Positions 23,101 to 35,700 are shown, counted from the first letter of the stretch. The stretch is 64,000 bases of DNA from Taenia hydatigena (GCA_036345935.2 JADWOT020000005.1:18268369-18332368); one strand, 5' to 3'. Translations and numbers: made by a program. Notes: generated by a model from the letters alone, not told the origin.

Positions 23101-26100
23101 AATCGTGGGTATTCTAAATGGAAAGCCATTGCAACGCATCAAAACCTACCCAAAATGTGTGATTTAAATGGTACCTTCATTCATAATGGAGAAGTGCAAG
23201 TAATCGTACGTTTCACATCTTAATTTAAAAAACTACCCGCATATTCGAAATAGCCATCCAAATTTACATCGCGTTACTAATCCGAAGTCTCTTAGAGCCC
23301 AATTTGCAGCATAGAAAACTGACCCTGATCCATATCTCAGCCTTCCAATCTTAGTGAGGTACGGAAGTAGTAAAACGCTTGCTTTGATGATAAAGCAGCA
23401 AGAGACCTTTAGTCCCTGCAATTGCGGTTAACAACTTTAATGCATGGGATATTAGCCATATTCACAGCCTCTAGGGACTTCTGTTACGTCAAAAATGAAA
23501 CTTATTTCATGCGAGTAGGCCTAAATACGTAATCAAGAATGGTTTGGAGCGATATACCATCATAGGGCTACTTGAAGGCTCTTATATAACTGTTAAGGTC
23601 TCACATCATAAGGCGTTGGAGCCACTGGTGAGTAGTACTGTTGTTGCGGCGGTGGTGCCTGCTGTGGTTGTTGCTGCTGTTGCTGCGGTGGGATAGGCTG
23701 ATGTGGAGGCCGGGACACCTGACTTTCAGCGGAGAGCGGCGGTGCGAGAACGTAGCCTTGCGCGGCCATGGGTGAGACCTGGTAGGTGCTGCTCAAGGCA
23801 TCGGGCACACTGCTGGGTCCGGTAAGTCCACTTCCACTGCCAAGAGACCTCTGCAGACCCTGGTGCAGGTGATGGCCCTGTGCTGGCTCAATAGAATTCG
23901 GACCTGAGAAGGCGGTGTGGGACTGACCGCTTGCAGCTGCCATTGGATTGTTACTCGGCGGATAAGGAACGGGCTGAAGTGGAGAAAAAAGATTCAATCA
24001 AGTTTTATCACAGCCTTATTTAATTGAAGATATTAAAGTTAATTGATTGAAGATAGTCTTGTCCTTAATATATCCGCTTCCTAGGCTAAAACTGTGCAAA
24101 ACCCACCTCCAAAGGAAGTCAAAAAAGTGAAGATTGTAGAGTACACGTTGGGTTAGAATGTGCGGATTATTATAAATGCCCAATCACGGCAGTTAGTTTT
24201 ACCATGATTTCGAAGGCACCAAACTGGTATTATCAGGAAAAAATATTTCAAATTTTACTAAAAAAGTCGCGTACAAGAACTGCTCTTCTTCACTCTCCGG
24301 AAGTAGCAGAGAAGAAACGAGCAATAAGTAACGCCGGCCATCATCGAGATTAAAGTTTTACGGTATGGCTCGGCGTTTTACTTCAGCATCCGAAAATCCC
24401 TAATTCCAGATCAAACATTCGAGAAATTCCATTCTGCGTCAAAAGTGGAAGTTAGTCGCTAAACGGTTCCATACGATTGAACTCGTTCCATTTTTGCCTT
24501 TCTTCTGGATCCTTCAGGTCTTATTGTAAAGGACACTATGACTTTTTAGAAAAATAACACCCAAAGCAAGGTACCTGTGCCTTGATTTTCACCGATTCAA
24601 TGAAATATACAGGTTCCGCTTCACGAAATCCTAAATTTTGCATGTTTCATGTCGCTATTTCACTTCAAGCGCATTAGTTCCTACTGCGCCTCAACTTTGG
24701 TTCGTCTATCAGAGAAAATCTTAACCTTCTCTAACTTTTTCAGTACTGATCCCACAAAGTAACTTACAAAATCAACGATGTTACAAAACGCGCTTTAAAA
24801 ACCATGCCAAAATATGGATTTTACGGCTTCACTAGATCAAGATCAGTCAATGGGAAAAAATCACGACGAGTCGCGAACTTGGCACTACGTTCCCTATTTA
24901 TCCAGCTAACACAGGCCAAAATATCAAAAAGTCATCTCACCAATCTCGTCTGATGGGGCGAAAGAGCGGAGCAGTCGCCAGGACCCCCGATCATATGACG
25001 CACCATTTGTGGCTGCTGTTGTTGTGGCAATGACGGCGGAACCTGCTGCTGTTGAGGTTGATGATTTAGAGTTTGCAAGGGATGACGGGGTGAGGGCTCA
25101 GTGCTTCCCAAAGCAGAGGTGGGCTGTGGAGGTGTTTGCTGCAGACGTTGTTGCTGCTGCCGTGGTGACAGCGGCGCAGCGGATCGTCGAGAAGCTGTGG
25201 GGCCACTAGAGTGGCGCTGGGCCATCGAAACTTGGGATATCTCACCTAAAAGGAGCGGCAACCAGTAGGCATGTTCATTTTTTAGCAGCTTCTTAGAACT
25301 CCTCATTTAGTAAAATTGGACTAGCTGATGGCGATGGACAAAGACGACTTAAATGTTGGAACTTTGAGGTCTTTCTATGACTAAAGACCTCTCCTAACTT
25401 GTTTTATTAAACCAATTTTGAAGAACTGGTTGCACAAAATAAGAACGATTACGACAATAATTATAGAAGCCAGAATGCTCAATTGATATTCAGATACTTT
25501 CAAACCCGAATTAGAAGTGAAACAAAGAGTAAAATCCCTCAAGCCTTCCAGCTTAATAAAAATCGCATTTCCAACCACGTACAAGAGAAGCATGGTAAAA
25601 TGAATGGGAATGAAGCATTCAGCTTCCGGCACTCAATCATCACTGCCCTGATGAGTGCCTAGGCTCAATTTATCAGTGGATACTAAGCAAGCATTGCGCA
25701 TTTGCTGCTCTCAAGTGTTGGAATAGCCTTTATTGTTAGTTCAAATGTGCTTCACATATTCACAAAATATTTGAGATAGAGATATAGAACCGCACTCTAA
25801 CTCACGCGAGAAGATTACCGTAGGCCACTCCGAGTCCCACCTAGTATCTGGTGGCAGCATATTGCACATTTGTGCCAGGCGTCGGAAATTCTTGTGCTCA
25901 CAGGGCGAGAAGACACTGACCGCTACACGGAGCTCACGTAGCTGCGACAAAACACCCTTCCGACTAGTGTTGCTGTCTGCTATCACTCCCTCCGTAGCTA
26001 TTGATTCTCCAACAGTAGCAGTCTCTGTACACTCCACCGTCTCTGCTACAGCAGCAGAACTCTCTGCGACCGCCTCACCCGATAGGACCGCCGCCTCGGC

Positions 26101-28388
26101 CTCAAGGGGGTCAAGAGTGGCGCAGGGCGAGCGCAGGAGGAGGATAAGGTGACGGCGTCGCAAACGCAGACCCAGAGCGCGACGACGATGTGTCTCGAGA
26201 TTACCAAAGAGGTTGAGGGCGACACGCAACAGCGGCACTATGGGAATGCCCTCGTCCCCTCGAGCGACGGGTGGGACTCCGGAGGGTTGGAGGGTGTCAA
26301 GAGCGGTGAAGATACTCTTGATGATAGCGGTGTCGCTGACTAGTGTGGTGGGAGGCTCAGGATTGCGCCAATTGAAGGTATGAAGTGAGTAGAGGGAGGT
26401 GTATGACTAGAAAGACACAAGCTTTTAAATGTTCCGTGCTTTGTCTGGAATCAACGGGTGCACAGGCCTCAAAAAAGACAATTGAGGCTCGTAAACCGTT
26501 CACATGCTTCAGAGTCTAACAGAAAGAATCTTACAAATAAAAAAGCAGAGAACGTAAACATTTCAAAACTACTAGATATAAATTTTGGCGGCTATCATCA
26601 ACTACGATTATACCCGATCATCTGTGAGAAATAGACTTCAACCAATAGCTTAGTAGGTTGTTCTTGAGATTCAAATAAAAATAATGCTTTTAGGAACATT
26701 TCAAAGCCTTCAAATCAAGGACCAATGAGATGCGCGTAGAAGATTGAGAATAGAGGAAGGGAAATGAGGTACCTAGCTGTATTATTGTTCGATGTCCTCC
26801 TTCTCCTCAATTTCATTCAACCATGATCAAGACGCACAATCGCTCAAAGTAGCAGACCTTCTGCATGTTAGTAACAAAGCCGACTTCCAGCCCATTCTTT
26901 TTAGTGCCTTGAAGTGTATCTTCGGTATTTTAACACAACGAACCAAGAAGCATTCAACCAATAAAACGAGGACAAAGAAATACGGAGAAAAAATTCAAAA
27001 TTCATAACACGCTTACTAATATACTTAAGTAAACAAGAGAACAGTCCGTGAAAGCTAGTGTATGTGGATGGTGAAATCGAACATCTATTTTTAACAAGAT
27101 TTCAATTGTTATTTCCAGAATGAGTCAACATACTTAGATTTTCTAAGTCTGTTAACAAGCAGTTCAAGGGAGATGTCGGTCCAAAAATTTTTGATAGTCG
27201 TAAAGTAATCGTAAAAAGATCAGAAACGGCTTACATCTCTTCCAAAATTCGTATCCACAGGCGGACCACCATTTAAATCACTGCAATCAAATTAAAAAAA
27301 ACGCGGACTTTTAATCAAATATTACACCTCGGTGCGGTAGGAGATAATCCTCAACTTCACCTTAAGCCCTTCGAACCTCCATTTGAAGAATGAAAAGGCC
27401 TTAAAAATGACAACTTTTGAATAGAGCCTACAATTTGAGGCATCGATGTGTAAAGCCAGACAGCAAGAAATAGGGACTTAAGCTAGATTTAAGAACGCCA
27501 GTGGGTGTTAGTTATGACACACCTGAGAATTTTAGACAGAAATTCTGTTTTGAAGTACTCCATGAAACGCGTATTCCTTGAGAAAGGTGAACAACGCTCA
27601 ACGAGGATCACACAGTCCACCGGCTGCAGCGTGTCAGCGTAGCTTCGCATCATTTGCAGCGTCGACAAAACACACCTCCGCTTGCGCACAACCCGGACAA
27701 CGGGTTTCGGTTTCGACTTCAGTGGTGAAAGAGGAAGCTGAGTAACAGTATCAACAACCTCATCTGCTGCTACTTTTGATTTTTCTTCTACTTTTGCCAC
27801 TCCAGTATCGATATCGGCTGCAACAGTAGTTGCAACAGGAGGTGGAGAAGGAAGAGGTGCCTGAGGGGTTGATCTGGCGGTATCAAGGTCTTTAGAAGCA
27901 CTCACGCTTTTCTCCAACCTTGGCTCCTTTTGTTCCGGCTTCACCTCTCTTTTCGCTTCATCTTCAACTTCCTCCTCTCTCACTTTCTTTCCCGTCTTTT
28001 TTTCCCCCTGCGGCTGAGATTCCATCAATTCGACAGCTGTTGGTTCAACAGGTTCCACCGGGGCTAGCAGCTGCGCCATGGCGCTATCTTCCATTTCGAT
28101 AGAAGCGAGATCATTCACAATGGCCTCACTTTTCGTGGAGACCTGCACAGCTGTAGTGTCGGTGGGTTCTGTGTGAGGAATCGCTTGTCCTTCGGAGATC
28201 TGTGATTCGGCAGCCACATTGGGAGAGTAGACGGAAGTCGGAGGCAGGAGGGTAGAGGGACTTGAAGTAGGCCTTGGTGGGAGTTGAGTTGGAACGAAGA
28301 CAGCCTGTGCGGGAACGCTAGCAACAGAGGCTGCGCTGGAAGCATAGATATCCAGAGGCAATGCCGGAGCTTTTGTTTGTGATTCCAT
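14121..28388 (-). CDS. MED25: Mediator subunit 25 homologue (MED25), VWA + ACID, Gln-rich
   Basis: MED25 anchors in Mediator through its VWA domain and receives activators on its ACID domain. Twelve minus-strand exons: 28388-27523, 27280-27235, 26406-25806, 25245-24941, 23973-23605, 22763-22300, 21733-21578, 19837-19696, 19161-18999, 17791-17577, 15585-15217, 14786-14121. All phases match; 4362 nt, 1453 residues, about twice the human length. The ATG at 28388 is the first after an in-frame TAG at 28490-28488. Residues 1-256 are a low-complexity extension. VWA starts near 257 (VDCVILVE), continues with NGGPPVDTNFGRD from the 46-nt exon (human NGGPPAETDFGGD), then YSLHTFNW and LRVAVSVFSP near 490. 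Residues 505-900 are Gln/Pro-rich. ACID spans about 905-1062, from RVLLWEGQL through WQKSSCLMLQL and FVCLL to VIGLMPKD (human IFMGLIPYD). A poly-Gln and poly-Ala tail follows. An acidic/Ala insertion enlarges the VWA loop. Exon 12 has tandem acceptors six nt apart (14786 or 14780). The divergent N-terminus and tail are less certain than the domains. Confidence 0.92.
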
Positions 28389-29962
28389 GACTCTTTTTTC
28401 GTTTTCAAGAGGACATATTCGGCGAATTTGCCGAGAGAATCTGGAAGAATCAAAGTGATATATGCTAGCCCCCAGGATGGTAAGCACCTAGAGATGTAAG
28501 CTACTCCCAAAATTGGTCGTTTTGCAGCAGTAACAAGGAGCCAAAAAAGGATGGGGAATTTCATTTAAGTGTAACTCAATGCAAGTTTTGGCAAAATCAT
28601 GGGAAATGCAGTAACTGACAACTGATCAGAAATAAATACGTAGGTAACCAATGACGTTTTTCGAGTAAAAAGACTAGGTAAGAATGAATTGTGAGTATTA
28701 TGCAAAAACCACCAATCCATGGGCCATCAACAGTGCCTGTTAAAAGTATGAGCCCTTCTGTCCAGATACGGCTACACATTTCAGGCGTGTTTACGACGTG
28801 TATTTATTTTTTAGAAAGTGATTGAATTTATGCGATGCGAAACTTTATCTACCTTTTGCTAAAATGTCACTTCTAGCAAAAAGATAGCTTTGGATCCCTA
28901 TAAACTAAGCACATCTATGCGAATATTAGTGCATGATTTCAATTCTACAGATGCATAGTAATGAACACAAATATTTCTTGCAGTGAATGCGTAATTCATG
29001 AAAATTCAAGCTTTAATAACGATGGGTCAACCTAGACATAAAAAAAGAATGACTTATATCCATCCACAGGGACGCGAGTGAAAAAAAAAAACTAGTTCAC
29101 GTAAGGTGGCACCAATTTACTGATTTGTCTGTGTTGCTTTTAGTATCATTTACGATCACACTTTATACAGGTGACAATCAAGATATATGACGGAGCAAAA
29201 GACCAAAAGGTGTTGCTAAGGTGAGACGAAACAAGGAAGTAATTTTACTAAGGATAAGTCCCAATCCGTAAGACCCATGGGACCCAAACCTGAGTGGCAC
29301 TTAGTGCCTACAGATCGCAGGTCAGAGTTTACGCTGAATATGTTACACTTTGATGAGCATTAACTAAAATATTAAAACAAATTTTAAGAAATGGAAGAAA
29401 ATCAAAAGTCCACGCACTGCGATAAATGCTTGTGCAAAAACCACCTTCCCCGAAGAAACTTATTCCACTGACAAACACCGCGCATAGACCAGATCGGCCT
29501 TGGTAGACATCCAACCAGTATAGAATGCCATACGAAAAACAATATAAGCTAAAATATAGCCTCCAGCGTGCTGCAGTTACTCCAGCAATAAGACTTAGAG
29601 CAAGGAAATCTAATAGAGCAATAACTTTTCACCAAACTACGGATGGTCAGGAATAATATTAATCATGTAACTAGAATGATAACAGTTTGGTCCTTTTCAT
29701 TGAAGTTTGAACATACAGTTTGATTGTGCTCAACCGAATTGTTTAATCTTAAGCCACTGAGCAAAGGTAGCTCGCTACTGCGAGCATTAAAATACTAGAG
29801 CCTATCTTTCATGCTTTTCTGTGAATCGCTTTACCTATTCCTTGAGTCGTTTAGATTAGTGGAATAAATTCCGGCGACCCTTTACTTGCTCATGTCCACA
29901 TTTCAGTAAAAATATTGCCTCTAAGTGTTTCTTAAAGCAGTAAATAGTTAGAGTAACGTATA
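28389..29962. other. Upstream region of MED25, no gene seen
   Basis: AT-rich sequence upstream of the MED25 start. No coding exon or recognisable element was seen. It forms the MED25 half of the divergent MED25/UNC13 spacer. Confidence 0.4.
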
Positions 29963-30149
29963 TGTAGCGTCCCGAGGCTCCTTCGAAGGCAATGGAAGGC
30001 AGAATGCTAGGGTAGAATATACATATTCAACGGACAGAGGTAAAAAAGGCTGTCGGCATGGCCCGGAGGCCAGCCTACGCAGCTAGGGCAATGCAACTGC
30101 CTCTGTGATCTTGACAGAAACCGGTATTTCCAACAAGCAAAGTACTACG
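29963..30149 (-). mobile_element. Inverted solo LTR of the TRIM-like family
   Basis: Inverted 187-bp LTR beginning TGTAGCGTCCCGAGGC and ending AAGTACTACG, with the terminal A changed to G. Perfect 5-bp direct repeats GTATA flank it (29958-29962 and 30150-30154), so both borders are certain. Confidence 0.85.
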
Positions 30150-30447
30150 GTATATTACCAGCGCATATAGGAGTGAGGAAACTAATAGCATGATGCGAAA
30201 GCCATGTCACAATGTAATTATAAACTGCGACGTCTGGGTGGCAGCGCAACCAAACACACGGTCGTGGAAGGCATCCAGATGTTATAATAAGAAACCCATG
30301 GCTGTGACAGCTTAGGTTAAATTTCCTCATGAGCAGTCCCTTAATAATGCTCTCATAAAGCGTCCTAAGACCTCATTAAAGACAAAAAAGTAAAAAACAA
30401 GCAGAATGTCTATATGCTTGGAGCTTAGAAGGAATTTAAGCTGCCAG

Positions 30448-31338
30448 TGTAGTACTTTGTTGGAACTACCGGTTTCGGTCAATGTCACAGAGGTGGCCGT
30501 ACTGCCCTAGCTGCGTGGACTGGCCTCCGGGCCATGCCAGCAGTCTATTTCCTTCTGTCCGGTGAATATGTATATTATACTCTAGCATTCTGCCTTCTTA
30601 CGCCTTCGAGGAAGCCTCGGGACGACACATTGGTGGCAGCGGAAAGCGGACCCGACTCTATAGGGTTACTATCCCGATCTCTACCGCCTACGGCATGTTG
30701 CAGCGCTGCGAAAGAAGTTCATGTGCTACGGATGGACCACGAACGACGTCCACCTCCGGCACCTACCCCTTCTCCGTGTTCTACAAGAAAGCTATCAACA
30801 ACTGAAGCGACAATAGCCATGGACCACCTGGAAAGTTTCGTTCCAAAGATTACCCCTATTATACTTGCTTAAGGAGATCGGCGTGCTAGCGCCTTTTTAC
30901 GGACATGCTGATGGTTGACAGAACCACTTATTCTGAACGTTGTTTCCAAGCCAAACGAAACTCGAAATGCAATGCACTGTGAAGAGGCATCACTGACGTT
31001 GGTGTCAAGCATCGCCTCAATCGCGTGGAATGTCGGCGACTGGCATGGTTAGCTCGTGGGTTCCTGTTGCAGCACTGAGTATGTTGTAATGGCTGACACG
31101 GGAGATGTACCGAGGGGCGCGTGGGAGACGACGCTCGAAAGAGGAGAGGGGCAATGTGGTACTTTGTTTGTTGGAACTGCCGGTTTCAGTCAAGGTCACA
31201 GAGGTGGCCGTATTGCCCTAGCTGCGTGGGCTGGCCTCCGGGCCATGCCAGCAGCCTATTTTCCTCTGTCCGTTGAATATATATTCTACCCTAGTATTCT
31301 GCCTTCTTTTGCCTTCGAGGGAGCCTCGGGACGCTACA
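30448..31338 (+). mobile_element. Complete TRIM-like LTR element (891 bp)
   Basis: 5' LTR 30448-30629 and 3' LTR 31155-31338 have the same ends as the 6018-6912 element; the 5' LTR lacks four bases near its start (TTTGTTGG against TTTGTTTGTTGG). The primer-binding-site-like TTGGTGGCAGCGG follows at 30630. The purine tract GAAAGAGGAGAGGGGCAA ends at 31154. Flanking pentamers GCCAG (30443-30447) and ACCAG (31339-31343) match at four of five positions. The 240 nt after the 5' LTR differ from the 6018 copy at roughly 16 positions by eye. No protein domain of a retrotransposon was found. Confidence 0.88.
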
Positions 31339-31399
31339 ACCAGCATGGCTCAGATTCCAGCCAAGAGGCAAAGTGATTTTACTGAAATCAAGCATAAAA

Positions 31400-31631
31400 C
31401 CAGTGACAAACTTGCTGCGTATCCTCTCTCTCCTGAGCGGGTCCCCTGGTGCTTCCCTTGGTAAGCCTCCCGCGTCAGCTATCACAACATAATCAGCGCT
31501 GGAAGAAAACACCCATAAGCAGCCGTGCCAGTGGTCAAATTTCTTTGGAACTGAGAAGATACTTAACCGTAACGCCACCGATCCCTCTTGGCAATTTCAT
31601 TGAATATTGGGCTTTATACGGTTCGCGGCTA
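31400..31631 (-). mobile_element. Inverted internal fragment of a second TRIM subfamily
   Basis: Nearly identical to 36790-37013 from TATCCTCTCTCTCCTGAGCG (an inverted purine tract) to ATACGGTTCG. In reverse orientation it also matches the 3' internal part of the plus-strand TRIMs more weakly, for example CAGCGCTGATTATGTTGTGA against CAGCACTGAGTATGTTGTGA. It has no complete LTRs and lies directly after the 30448-31338 element. Confidence 0.75.
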
Positions 31632-31679
31632 GGCCATGTAGCCACCTAAGTGACTTAGACTGAAATCGTCCTTCATAAC

Positions 31680-31856
31680 TGCCGTACTTTGTTTGTCTGA
31701 ACCACTGGTTTTGGCCAGGGTGACAGAGGCGGCTGTATTGTCCTAGCTGCGTGGGCTGGCCTCCGGGCCATGCCAGCTGCTTATTTCCCTCTGTCCGTTG
31801 AATATATATATTCTACTCCAGCATTCTGCCTTCTTTTGCCTTCAAGAGAGCCTAAA
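31680..31856 (+). mobile_element. Truncated TRIM LTR
   Basis: LTR-like sequence with CGTACTTTGTTTG near the start, CCTAGCTGCGTGGGCTGGCC, GAATATATATATTCTAC and TTGCCTTCAAGAGAGCCT. The usual GGGACGCTACA end is lost, so the 3' border is approximate. Confidence 0.65.
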
Positions 31857-31922
31857 ACTAAGTATTACGCTAAGGTGCCAGATGTTTAGCAACCAGGCTT
31901 AGGCATGCCGAAGTATGCAGTT

Positions 31923-32111
31923 TGTAATACATAATTTGTTTGGAATGCCAGTTTCAGTCAGGGTCACAGAGGTGGCCATATTGCCCCAGCTGCGTAGATA
32001 AGCCCTTTGGTTATGCTAGCAGCTCATTTTTTTTCTGTCTGTTGAACGCGTATATATTCTACCCTAGTATTCTGTCTTCTTTTTCCTTCAGGAAAGCCTG
32101 GAGACGCTACA
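31923..32111 (+). mobile_element. Diverged solo LTR of the TRIM-like family
   Basis: Begins TGTAATACATAATTTG and ends GGAGACGCTACA. The internal order matches the other LTRs (TCAGGGTCACAGAGGTGGCC, GTATATATTCTACCCTAG). The flanking pentamers do not match, so this is probably an old copy. Confidence 0.65.
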
Positions 32112-32726
32112 ATGGTGCCTTTAGAGCTCATATCAAGATTGCGGTTTATCACGAAAAGTAAATTAGTTTTAGATAAAAGGATGTTCCAAAGCATCTGTTA
32201 AGCTTTAAAAAGCACAAAAGGACTTGTTATCACAGGTACTAATTAATGATTAGTAAAGTGTTCTACTACTAACAATTATGCTTTAAAATTTCTGCCACCT
32301 ACCTGTTTTAGGCTTTCTAACCAGATTAGCTTTGAAATCATCTTTTGTAAAAGGGGCTTCGCAATTGGTTTCAATTTCGTTTTTCGTGACCTTAATTTGT
32401 TTATTTCATGCTGATTGTCATTGGTGTGGTGTCTTTTGAGGGAGCTTGATTGGATCTGCAACATACGGTCGAGATGAGTGTGGTACATCTTTATGACAAA
32501 AATGCCAATTTTATGCATTGAAGGTGAGTTTGTGCAGCTCGAATGCTTGACGAAGAACGTATGACTTTTATTATGCACTTTCCTGACGATGGTTATTTCT
32601 ACTTCTATTCGTCCTAGCAGATAATTGAATATTATCCTGAATGTAAACGCTGACCTACTTTGTCGATGTGATAATCCTGTTAATTTTTATGCGCTATAGT
32701 GTTTCTTATAATGGAGAATCAATTTC
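32112..32726. other. Spacer upstream of the UNC13-like gene
   Basis: AT-rich DNA with no recognised exon or repeat. It lies immediately before the proposed UNC13 start codon and should contain at least part of its 5' UTR or promoter. Confidence 0.35.
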
Positions 32727-35700
32727 ATGTCGCTAATCCTTAGTGAACTATTTTTACTTGAAATTTGGGATGAAATTCGAATTACTAGAGTTTTGCCGTG
32801 GTTTGCTAGCAATTTTTAGGGCTATTTATGCCTGTAGATGCTTGAAGGAAGTAAGTAGAGAATATGTAGGACGCTCATTACACAATACGGTTGCCATGTT
32901 CAGGTTTTTGCAATTTACTAGCAGGTTTGCTTTAAACATTTAATTTCTGTTGTTAAGTTTTTATGACTGGCTCCTTTAAGAAGATCCTGGTTTTATAATT
33001 AACCTATTCAATTTCTTAAATTAAATTTTGTCCATCAGTCAAAGAGGCGCGGCTGCAAGGATTTAACAGTTCTGTCGCTGTGCTTGTGGCACTGGACGTC
33101 AATGGGGCGAAATCTTTTACGCGAACGCTAACAGGCTGCAACCCCATATGGAATGAGGAGTTCTCATAGTATGGCTTTATTGCTTTCAGAGTTCCTTAAA
33201 ATTAAAAAACTGAGTATTTCACGAGACAACCATATTCCGGTTGATGGCACCGTATGCAAACTCAACTAATTTAATCGATGCATGACACTCATTAAAGCTA
33301 GGTAGTCATAATAGTCATCTTTGAAATAAGAAAAAGACACATTTTTTGCTACGCTTCAATAAGGATTTCGCTGTGAATAATCGTCAACCTTACTTGTGCT
33401 TGCTTCTACGCTTGCTACAACGACTTGCATATTAAATATTTTTGTATAATGAATAGACGTTGAGGGTGTCACCTTAGTTTCAATCGGAAGCGCATATTAG
33501 AACTTATGACTAACATTGGGGCTGTGCGGCAGTAGTACTTTTGAATAGTAAAGAAGCAGTAGGTCATCCACGAAGGTCGGGGTCTTCCTTTGAAGATATT
33601 TTTTTGTAAATTATGCTTATACTTACTAATCCCTCACCGTAATTACTTGTTATTTCTAATTTAAATATCTCATCTAGCTAATCTAGCCGGACTTCATAGG
33701 AACAATACAAAAACCTGTTTTCTCCTGCTACGACCCATTTTTTGTGCGGAATTTTTCGATTTCATTTGGAGCTAATTCATGGTATATTGTCAGGTTTTTC
33801 CCCGCTTTTCCACAGTGAACTCGACAACGTGGAAGGAGGCGTGCTTCTAGAGGTTCAGCTTAAGGGGTTTCTTCGTCGTCGGACTATAGGGGCCTTCTAT
33901 GTTCCCATTAAGAAGGTTCGACAGGATGTTGCAGCAGTAAGTCGCAACTGTCGTTAAATTCTCCAAAATAACTAAATTGATTTGATCTATTAAGATTTGT
34001 AGGTGGGACATGTGAGATATCCATTTTAATGCTAATCCTTAACTGCACACTACTTCACGCATTGATTATCATTTTAAGCTGTCTCGAATATACATTATGA
34101 TTTTTTTCGCTTTCCTCCAAGTCTCCGCATCCCTCCTGGGTGGCTTTGGGAGCAGAAGTGAAATTGAGGAATGGCAAAATTGTCGGAACTCAGGGACCAA
34201 CAAAGAATTTTCTTTTCCTCGACGTCTGGCTGACATTCGACAAAGGTGCGTTCTTGAGTTTCGGTCCTTTAACATGTAATTTACTGAAATCGAATAACAT
34301 CTAAGTAGCTCAAATGTTTTTAATAAGTTAGTGGACTGGCTGCCCTCTAAGGAGAGGCATTCTTGTCTTTTATGAAGGAGCCTTTAAGTAAGCTAAGCAC
34401 TGAAATTCATATATTCCGTAATTTCATTAAAATAACAGGTGTCTACTTAACGGTAATATTTTAGTATATCTCTATGATTTGTTGCAGACATCCCAACCAC
34501 GCCTCGAATCTCAAACACTTACGAGAGCGGAGACATTGGAAAAATTGATGGATATGCAGGATTTTATGTAAGAAGTTAGAAGTTTTTGAACTTGATTAGC
34601 CAAGTTCATGGTAATGAGCAGCACTTGAATCAGTTTGGCTTCTATCCGTACCCGAACGTAATCAGGCGGTGGAGGTACAGTAGTTAATTAGGCCGCAGCA
34701 AAGCCCTTCCAAAAATTAACTAAGTTGAAACCGCACTGGAAGTAATAATTACCTAAATTAAATTTTAGGCGGTTTCAATAAAGTTCCCCCTTTGATTTAG
34801 AGCTAGGCACAATAATATCGAAAATGTTTTTGATTCATCTACAAAAAATGCAGTTTCCGTAATACCGGCAAATCCTAGCTGGTCTTTAAGTATGAGTAGC
34901 CTAAATGCGGCCTCCCAAATTAAAGAGAGTGGCTAGAGTACATCTTTCATTGCACGATTCCGATAAACTAAGGACATAAAAATGACGTCTATGTCACCCA
35001 AAAATGTACTTTTAGCCTATGAAACCTCGGAGATCTATCAACTGCCTTATTTTGAAATAAGAGATTGGAAATGGCTGAAATCAAGTTTCATGCGATAGTC
35101 TCTGGCTATCAAAGGGACGCCAGTATCATGATACACGTAGTACTAGACACCCCTTTAATTGCAGGGAATCCTTCAGAGGTTATCCCTTTTATGCAGAAAA
35201 TTCTGCGATTTGTTTAGATGTTTGCTATTTTCTAGAGGGGTTAACATTAAACCCTAAATTTGTTGTTTTTATTGAAATCACTTTAATTAGTCTCAAGTTT
35301 GACTGCTACTTTAAACTTTAATGTGATATCCAAAAAGATGCCTCCTTGGTATTGTATGATTGTCAGTAGGGCCTAGCCCTCCCATGAAACTTGAATTTGA
35401 ATTCACATTCATCTACTATCTCTTTTTTTCGAAATGTGGATGTTGAAGGTATCAGGGCGCTCATCAGTCCATGTTTAAGCCCCAACGCGCTTCCCAAAAG
35501 AGCGGGCTAAGAATTGTCTGGTTTGAAACACTCTCTCATCCTTCGAGAGACTAGATTGACAGTGGTTTTTAGCTGACCGAAATTTTTTGTTTTTAAAATC
35601 TACTTCGATGCAGCATTTTTGTTCGCCTCCTCTCTCCACCTCTAGGGGCACAACTGCTTCAACATGGAACGAAATTGGGAGATTTTTACTACGCATAGCC

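Noticed and set aside
28388..28487. Upstream GTG-initiated extension of MED25
   Set aside because: It lacks an ATG and is preceded directly by an in-frame TAG. The ATG at 28388 is the natural eukaryotic start.
34488..34567. Acceptor at 34487 for UNC13 exon 5
   Set aside because: It would put the exon in a frame without UNC13 resemblance and break phase with exon 6. The acceptor at 34464 keeps phase and gives the LEKL helix.
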